NCBI RefSeq assembly: GCF_963576675.1
Contig: NC_088918.1
Location: forward strand, 43,061,501-43,125,500
Source: Euphorbia lathyris
Lineage: Eukaryota > Streptophyta > Magnoliopsida > Malpighiales > Euphorbiaceae
DNA length: 64,000 bases
Reading direction: 5' to 3'
The position numbers and the translations under genes are program-made. The notes beneath the pieces were generated by a model that saw nothing but the letters and a program-made list of their open reading frames with translations, did no database searches and was not told the DNA's origin. The stretch's first letter is position 1; the number at the start of each line of letters is the position of its first letter. Below are positions 57,151-64,000 of the stretch, piece by piece.

Positions 57151-58039
57151 ACCCTTTTAGACTATTGACATTATGTGTACATTTTTGTTTAATACGATAT
57201 ATATGATATATGACTTTACATTGTCGATTTATACATTAAATCCATATGTGACATTGAATGAAATTGAGTGAAATTGCCTGAAATTCCACACATACTTCGG
57301 ATTTTGTGTGATGCAATTCGCATTCAATAAAAATGTGATTCACATAATATCTTCTATATCATATTTGATTTATAATGCAAAGTCACGTTCACATTTTTCC
57401 CTATAGTTTCACATTTTAATAAATTGTGAATCGCATTTTATGTTCTGTATCGCATTTTTGGCAAAATCTAAACATAGTCTATTCGTATTGAAACTGAGTG
57501 AAATTGAGTGAAGCTGGATGAAATAGAATTGAAAATGAATTGAAATCATATTTGTAATCCATGTTACATTTAATTCATATTATCCAAACATTGAGATGCC
57601 CTAGAGTTCGAAGAACTTGGTATTAGGTCATGATGTATTCATACATGGCGATGCAATTCAAACGATTATGTCTAGTAAGTCCGCACCTGTTGCATCTTTG
57701 TGGAACTACATCTTCACCTTGAGATGGTCTTCTATTTTGACTTCTGGGTCGTTTGACAAATGGTCTTCTATTTCAGGGGGAAGTACTTTCACAGGGTTAT
57801 CACATTTCTTCCATACCATAAGCCAATTTTGGTGTATTGTTTTTGTAATAACTATCTACCCACAGATATGAATTCATTAATCGAAACTCAGAAGCAACTC
57901 TATACACGCGTCTACATAGAAACCCGAATAGTTTCCATTTCCTACATGTGTATGTTCTTGCTTCTAAATAGACGACTCCCCACTTATTCCGACCGTGAAT
58001 CTCAAATGTATGATTGTCGATTCCCCGAAACAAACTAGT
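57151..58039. other. Spacer between convergent MULE ORFs, with CACATTT/GAATCGCAT repeats
   Basis: No gene. Between 57240 and 57480 the motifs TTCACATTT and AATGTGAATCGCAT alternate in both orientations; similar blocks occur at 52530-52800 and 60235-60475. Confidence 0.55.
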
Positions 58040-60115
58040 TACTCTATGTGCCTTATCATCTTTACGTCAGCCTATTCTATCAAATGGGATGTATATTTTC
58101 TTGAAAAATAAATACTTTATGTTAAAACATGAGGTTAAATTGAACAAATAATATAGACATGGCTATATTTGTAACTTGTTACATTGCGTCTCTCGTAAAA
58201 CCATTTTTTAAGGATTGCTCTTATGTACTCCACCAACATTGTTATAGGTAAACATCTACTATCAACCATGAATGCGTTGAATGATTCAGCTATATTTGTA
58301 GTCATGATATTGTTATCAACGAGTAGAAATCTTCCTCTAAATATGCACCGTAGGGCATGTATTTCACGTAGTTTCGAGAATGCCTCTTCAAAATCAAAGA
58401 TGTGCTAATCTTTAACAAATCGCTAATACTGTTTTGCTATCTTCTTGATAGACCACAATTTGGTCTTCATATTCATTTTCAGATGTTGATAACAACATCC
58501 ATGTATCACATTTGGAAACACTAAATTCACAACATTATGAATGCTTTTATGTTTGTCTGATATTATGGAAAAATTGTCAACATCACCAATACATTCTCTT
58601 AGCTTGGTTATAAACTAGGTCCATGCTCCATTTGATTCATTCGGTCTAATCCCAAAAGCAATGGGATAAATCTGAATATTACCATCTTTGTAAACTGCAA
58701 TGTACAATGTACCCAAATATTTACCTTTTAAGAATGCTCCATGAACACATATAGCAGGTCGAATATGTTATTTAAAAACTCTAAGTGAAGGACCCATAGA
58801 CATGAAGAAATACTTAAAATAATCATCCTCATTGGTTTCAATATGAGTAACTGTACCTGGATGAGTACTCTTCAATGTCTAATAGTAGTTCGACAACAAC
58901 ATGTATGACTCTTCCGGTGTACCATATTGGGCTTCTAACGCCCAACTTCTTGCTCTCCAAGCTTGTATGTAAGAGAGGTTAATTGTGTGTTATTTCTTAA
59001 AAAAATATAATGTCCTTAGGCCGATAAAATTTATCATCATGATCAAACATATTTGCTAGTAGTGTGCCGACAACATATTTCCCTACTTGCATGTGATGTG
59101 GTTGAATTTGATCTCTAGGACAAGTGTGTTGGTCCATTCTATCCATTCTTCGAAGCCTGAATATAGCGAAATTGTGTATCACGGTAGCTCTAGCCTGCCA
59201 CTTACATATATCAGCATGTCTACATTTAACTTCAAGCAAGGACTTGTTGGATTCATAGACCTTCCATTCATATTTCTCTTGAATTACATGTCTCCCAAGT
59301 GCATCTTGCAATTCTCTTTTGTTTAAGAATATATCATGCACCTTTAAACCGACCACCATTGTTGATGCTTTAGAAATAATAGGAACCACATGTGTATTAT
59401 GGACCTCTGGAAGCCACTAAAATGGATCAGTCTTCCTCCATTTTCTGCCTTCATCATTTGCCTCATAGATACTTAATGGGACATGGTCAACTCGTGCATT
59501 TGTTTCGGTACCAACTTTATCAATTGGTTGTGTCTCAAATACAAATGTATCTCAAGTATCATCATGCTCGACATTATAAGAACCCCATGTATCTCCAACA
59601 TCATCATGCTTACCCTATATATCTCCAACATCACCATGCTCAGAGTTACAAGTATCCTATATATCTTCATGTGTCCTTTGATCAACAATTGGATCACTAC
59701 TTGATAAGTCTGACATATGGTTTGGATGTGCATTATCTTGTGGAGGGTTACTCATCTTAACATTCTCTTCTTTACAACCTCATGAAATTTGTGCATCTAT
59801 TGTTTGGGGTATCAAATCAACATATAGTGTCATCACATAAGTCGAATTCAGTGAGCAATAGTCTAGGAAGCATCGTAAATCATTGCGATCTATATTAGAT
59901 ACTTTGTTTGGACCATTTTTTGTTTGCATGGATATTCATAAATCATATAAGGTTGAATCAATACCTACAAAAGTGTAAATTCTCTCTTTTAACCTCCCTA
60001 ACTTGATGTTTTGAAACCCATAGCAACTTCGATTCACCACCCACATATGTCATGATACTTGCAACTTTTTTCCATTGGTCATTCCATGAAACCAAAACAA
60101 CAACCTTCTATGTGG
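58040..60115 (-). pseudogene. MuDR-type transposase (MULE) with broken DDE core
   Basis: The N-terminal MuDR DNA-binding domain lies in the open frame 58997-59389: VHDIFLNKRELQDALGRH..., SLLEVKCRHADICKWQARAT and HTC. Further 3' on the minus strand come WRARSWALEAQYGTPEESYML, a HPGTVTHIETNEDDYFKYFFM stretch, RPAICVHGAFLKGKYLGTLYIA, NFSIISDKHKSI, HGCCYQHLKMN and MTTNIAESFNAF. The first catalytic Asp (ICVDGAFLKG) is His here, the second (ISDKH) is kept, and there are at least four stops, one a clear TGG-to-TAG (WTWF). No SWIM zinc finger follows, so the C-terminus is lost. Upstream 59400-59760 encodes DDVGDTWG-like repeats. Confidence 0.83.
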
Positions 60116-60529
60116 ACATACTTTTATTGAAAAAAAGCAGAATTCATTGTCAAATTCCTATAAGAATCGTATCAAAAACATAAAAATGGTAGTTCGAAAT
60201 TGAGTGAAATGAAAGTGAAATAGATTGAAAATTGATTTTCACATTTGAGGATATGTGATTCACATGTTATGTTCTGCATCACATTTTTATGCAATGCGAT
60301 GTGAAATAAGCTTCACATGTTAAAAGATAGGGTTTGCATTTTGTTGTTTGTGAACATAGATACAAATAGTTCGTTCGCAATCTGATCGCATTTTACACTA
60401 AATGCAAACGATAAAAGAGTGTTCACAATTTATCAATAAGGTTCACATTTGACGATTTGTGAACATCAAACCCTAGGTGAAATATATATAACTGCATATA
60501 ACTTATTGGTCCCTTGTTATGTGAGAATT

Positions 60530-61340
60530 AGCTCTAGGGGGGTTAATGGAACTATTTAGAGTTTAAAAATTTAGCCAAGTTAAAATATTTCTCACAGTTC
60601 AATAGCACAGTTCAGAGGATAAATATTCAAGGTTCAGAAGCAACTTTAGTTGATCAACAAATTATGTCCTTAGTTTGAAAGATGACACCTCAGAAGGGCT
60701 TCCAAAGTTATCCCAGTTTAAATACAACTCTGACTAATTTATGTTTCCAAAATAAAAGCAAGCAATAAAGAGTAAGAGTTAGAGAGTGATACTCAACAGT
60801 TTTATCCTGGTTCGGCCTCCTGCCTACATCCAGTCCCTGAAATTCTTTTTCCGATATTTAATCCACTACTAAGCTCTTTGTGGTCACAAACCATTACAAT
60901 AGCTATTGAGTTATTACAGAGTACCTTCCTCTATAATCCTACACTCAAAACTATCTAACTCTCTATTTGCTGAATACCGAACAAACAACAAAGCTTCCGA
61001 ACTAATCTAAAAGATTGCTAATTTTGTTCTAATCTAAGAACACTATGAAAGGTCTAGAGAATTGATTACATAAAAGAATAAAGATGTTTGTGTAAATTCT
61101 TTTGCTTTTCTTTGCTCGGAACTTCAAGAAATGATTCACTCAGAATTTCAGCGTTGAAGATCAAGTTCTAAAGTTGCAAATGAGGGGCCTTTTATAGTTG
61201 ACACCTGAAGGCTGGGGTCATTTAAAATTTCGAAATAACCGTTGGGAGGGAAATGCTCTTCTGTCGCTTTCAATCCTCAGAAGCCAGTGTCAACAGCCAA
61301 TGGTCTTCTATCTTTTACCGTTGATTTGTCTGTTGCTGTT
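60530..61340 (-). mobile_element. Copia (Tork/Sirevirus-type) LTR fragment, reverse orientation
   Basis: The + strand begins GGGGGGTTAATGGAACTATTT, the complement of the TTCCATTCACCCC end seen in the 41-45 kb LTRs. It carries TCCTGGTTCGGCCTCCTGCCTACATCC near 60805, the complement of their GTAGGCGAGAGGTCGAACCAG block. A TATA-like TTTTATAGTTG complement lies near 61190. The LTR is not paired in this window. Confidence 0.6.
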
Positions 61341-61342
61341 GA

Positions 61343-62015
61343 GCGATTTCTGCAAGTGCACGGTTTCGCTTGTAGTAATAAAAAGATATCGATCCCACAG
61401 GGAATGTTTTGATAATAAAAACTTATAATTCTGATTAAATTTGTTTTCTCGAGGTTAATAGAAAAATCGTTAAATGGTTTAAATAGTATGGATTCTGATT
61501 CAAATTTTGGTTATAGTTAAGATTACAATTTATAGAAATTATGTTTAGATTAAAGTTAATTCCAAAAATTATTTATACTAAGCGAAAACACAACTTATAA
61601 CTTTGATTTGTTTAGAAAGATGTAACAAATTATCAGTTAATTTAATTTACAGGAATTGAACTGTAATCAATCTTTCCTTCCGGCCTAAGACTGAAAACCT
61701 CAATCAAATTCGGAATCTAACTTCGATTATTCGAGGTAACGCAATGACCAAATATAAATCCGAATTTGCTTAAGTGTTCAACAAAGTTTGCATGGGAAAT
61801 ACCAAATTTGTTTATAAATGTTTTGCATGAAAACACCAATTAGATTACTTAAAGAATATCGGTTAGATCAAACTTTAAATAAACAACAGTAAAATAGAAT
61901 TGTATTGAAAAGATATTTTATTAGTTTGAATTGAAACGTCACAAGTTAACAGAGAAGAAGAAGCTTGGATAGCATTTTAACTAATTAAGTTTCGGGTTGT
62001 CAATCATTTTGTTAA
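61343..62015. repeat. Dispersed plant repeat, tandem copy 1
   Basis: Starts GCGATTTCTGCAAGTGCACGG and carries GATATCGATCCCACAGGGAA. The same opening returns at 62016. Later shared marks are TGAACTGTAATCAATC, AAGTGTTCAACAAAGTTT, AAAACACCAA and GGGTTGTCAATC. I have seen sequences of this type widely in eudicot genomes but cannot name the family with certainty. Confidence 0.6.
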
Positions 62016-62690
62016 GCGATTTCCGCAAGTGCACGGTATACGCTTGTAGTAATAAAAGATATCGATCCCACAGGGAACATTTTTTAACAAAAACTTATTT
62101 TGAATTGGTTAAATATACTTTTAAAAATTTATAATAAGGAAAATCGTTAAATCGGATTTGGTTTTGAAATTGCTAGAATGAGAATTAGATTAGAGTATGA
62201 AGATGTTAGAAAATACTTCTGATTAGGAGTGAATTTGCAAGACAAGAACGTTTAGTACTTTTTAGAAAAGTAAACAAATATATTCGTTTGCATTAAGCAA
62301 AGAAAACAACTTTAAACTTTGTATAAATTATAATGATGAAATAAATGACAGAACCTCTAATTTTTAGGCTTTGAACTGTAGTCAATCCTCCTACGGTCGG
62401 GTTAGATCGCTACCTTAACCAAATTAAAACTCTTTCGAGATAATAATTTGTCTAAGTGTTCAACAAAGTTTCTTTGTAAAGATTTTGAATTAAACTACGT
62501 TTTAATGAAAACACCAGCAATCCACTTCGGATCCTTTACCAAAGTGCTGCATAAAAATTTATCGAATAGAACGGACTTTATTAGATGAAATATAAATTGA
62601 TACAAGTTTATAGAGAACAATGAGCATGAAAACATTTGACGACTTGCAAGTGAATGGGTTGTCAATCCTTTCCTTGGGTTTCGTTAGAGT
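62016..62690. repeat. Dispersed plant repeat, tandem copy 2
   Basis: Diverged copy of 61343-62015 (about 70 percent by eye), same orientation, starting GCGATTTCCGCAAGTGCACGG and ending near GGGTTGTCAATCC. No ORF. Confidence 0.6.
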
Positions 62691-63575
62691 TTGTCAGGCT
62701 CAGGGGCGGATTCTCTACTCAATCTTCTCGCTGAATCTTCGAAATAGAGACTGGTCTATCTACTACCAAAATGTAAACTAAATTTGAACAATGACTAAAC
62801 GCTACTGTGTTTGTTATTATTGAATAAACAATGTGTGTACATCATATTGCTTTGAACAGAAATGAAATCTAAATTCTGAATCACTTGACTCGGAATTTCT
62901 GCATAAGTTCTATACTAATCTCTTTCTTCTATATATCTTCAACTCTCCATCAACTCTTTATTTATAGATGTTGAAGAGTCGTGGTTGAAGTGTCGTGTCC
63001 GTTGTGAAGGATTGTATCCATTGTGAAAGGACGTCTTTATCCACCCGAACGAACGCGTTTCTTGGAATTTAACATGTGTTCATTGTACTTGGCAGAATTT
63101 TTGCACTTACCAAGAATGGAAATTCTCGGCCGAGAATGGGGGAGCATTTATTTGGTCTTCGAACGAAGGGAAGGAGCTGCCGAAGAACGCGTGTCGCGAT
63201 CGAGAATTTGTGATTCTCGGTCGCGGCTTTCATAAAATTCTCTACCGAGAATTTGTTTCCTCAACCGAGAATTGACAGTTTCTTCTGTTTCTGACCTCGT
63301 CTTTGTCCTCGTTTAGGTGTAATTTGATCTTCGTCGTTTTTAACTCATTTTGTAAGGTTTTTATTCTGTTTTTGAGCTCTTTTCGTTCCTATTTGGATTT
63401 TACCAAATATTTACGTACCTTGCAAGAAAGAAACATATTCGAGAGTAAAAGCATTCTAAACAGGTATAAGTAGCACAAATTCGTAGCAATATTGATGTAA
63501 TTATTGATGATATATTAGGTATATTTTGGGCTTAACACATTTCCACAACTTCGTAGGCTTGTCAGACACTGGGGT
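62691..63575. other. Non-genic stretch with clustered CCGAGAATT palindromes
   Basis: No credible gene; the 70-codon frame at 63023-63235 has no family resemblance. Five CCGAGAAT/ATTCTCGG motifs cluster at 63122-63273. A TATTTATAG near 62970 is TATA-like. It may be LTR-derived. Confidence 0.45.
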
Positions 63576-63577
63576 GT

Positions 63578-64000
63578 TGGGGTTTAGTGTCCTATAGACA
63601 ATTGTTCCAAGATATAAACCTAATGTAAATGAATTGTTCTTTATGTCATTTGTTTTAATAAGATATGATTTCATAACTGTATAAAGACAATCTCCTTTAA
63701 AGAACTAAATAAGTCTAATAAAAGGAAATCCCTGAATTTATTTAAAGTGATTATAAAATGTTCATACAAGCATGAAGTGAGACGAAACATTATAATAAAC
63801 TAATAAACTTAAAGCCACCCCAAGTCAAGTGATATGTTTTGAATATGGATTGACATAACACTGTTGAGACTTGCATGTAACAATGTTTTCTGTCGAGATA
63901 GAGAGCTGATCTCACAAGCTTCAGATATGCAGATATCTGGACAGTTACATGGATCCAATGAATGGAGTTCATTAGGATTGGGGACCCGACTTGAGATAAC
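63578..64000 (+). mobile_element. Probable copia LTR start, cut by window end
   Basis: TGTTGGGGTTTAGTGTCCTA and the following AT-rich text resemble the 5' ends of a widespread plant copia LTR as I remember it. The element would continue beyond the window. Without the second end this stays a suggestion. Confidence 0.4.

Larger units (their letters stand above)
52030..60490. mobile_element. Degenerate Mutator-like element (MULE, Kaonashi/KIU-like) with ULP1-type ORF
   Basis: A + strand ORF series with DUF1985 and a C48 (ULP1) peptidase faces a minus-strand MuDR-type transposase. Plant MULEs that carry ULP1-like genes are known (KIU genes of Kaonashi MULEs, which often lack TIRs). Both ORFs are broken, and about 1.6 kb of unrelated DNA interrupts the ULP1 ORF. 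Related short repeats at 52.5, 57.3 and 60.25 kb mark its ends and centre. No TIR or 9-bp target duplication was found, so the outer borders are approximate. Confidence 0.72.

Noticed and set aside
57617..58038. Open frames of 77-92 codons between the MULE ORFs
   Set aside because: No domain similarity, overlapping frames on both strands, AT-rich spacer.
63023..63235. 70-codon frame containing the CCGAGAATT cluster
   Set aside because: No homology or start context; the palindromes explain the sequence better than coding does.

Overview
This is nuclear DNA of a flowering plant, a eudicot and probably a rosid. The evidence is intron-containing genes with GT-AG splice sites, a tRNA-Tyr gene with an intron, plant-specific protein families, and a dense mix of Ty3/gypsy, Ty1/copia, LINE, MULE, hAT, Tourist and Stowaway-like elements in AT-rich DNA. 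No bacterial, organellar or viral gene system is present.

Four protein-coding genes and one tRNA gene look intact. (1) A ZIP-family metal transporter (+, 10432-15588, five coding exons, 596 aa). (2) A RETICULATA-RELATED chloroplast membrane protein (-, 16665-17675, single exon, 336 aa). (3) A STAR/quaking-type KH RNA-binding protein (-, 31040-37719, seven coding exons, 276 aa). (4) The MWFE subunit of mitochondrial complex I (+, 48794-49092, two coding exons, 64 aa). tRNA-Tyr(GUA) lies at 18132-18225. From memory, the four protein genes are collinear with Arabidopsis At3g08650, At3g08640/30, At3g08620 and At3g08610. The window is therefore a conserved gene block that has been stretched by repeats.

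Layout. 1-7959: 3' part of a Tat-lineage Ty3/gypsy element with broken gag-pol, a tandem-repeat spacer, a long antisense ORF (Transposase_28 type) and a 520-bp 3' LTR; it is inserted in a LINE ORF1 fragment (7960-8790). 8.8-15.9 kb: ZIP gene, with a hAT MITE in intron 2. 15.9-18.2 kb: Stowaway-like MITE, RER gene and tRNA-Tyr. 18.3-24.7 kb: non-genic, with a 684-bp tandem repeat array. 24.7-30.3 kb: a decayed copia element between two ~525-bp direct repeats that look like duplicated host sequence rather than LTRs. 31.0-37.9 kb: KH gene, whose 3.7-kb intron 3 holds an RTE LINE tail, a second hAT MITE of the same family and a Tourist-like MITE. 38.9-46.1 kb: a reversed Tat-type LTR fragment, then a ~3.1-kb copia-derived unit repeated twice in tandem. 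46.7-48.2 kb: an L1-type LINE ORF2 fragment. 48.8-51.2 kb: MWFE gene. 52.0-60.5 kb: a degenerate Mutator-like element carrying a DUF1985/ULP1-like protease ORF and a convergent transposase, interrupted by 1.6 kb of foreign sequence. 60.5-64 kb: LTR fragments and tandem dispersed repeats.

The intact genes are housekeeping genes that share no pathway. The best leads are structural: the long direct repeats around the copia element, the paired intronic hAT MITEs with perfect 8-bp target duplications, the tandem non-autonomous copia unit with an inverted RT piece, the ULP1-bearing MULE, and clusters of short GC-rich palindromes in AT-rich DNA. I found no convincing undescribed biological system. 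All element and gene calls come from reading the sequence and from memory of families; no database search was run.
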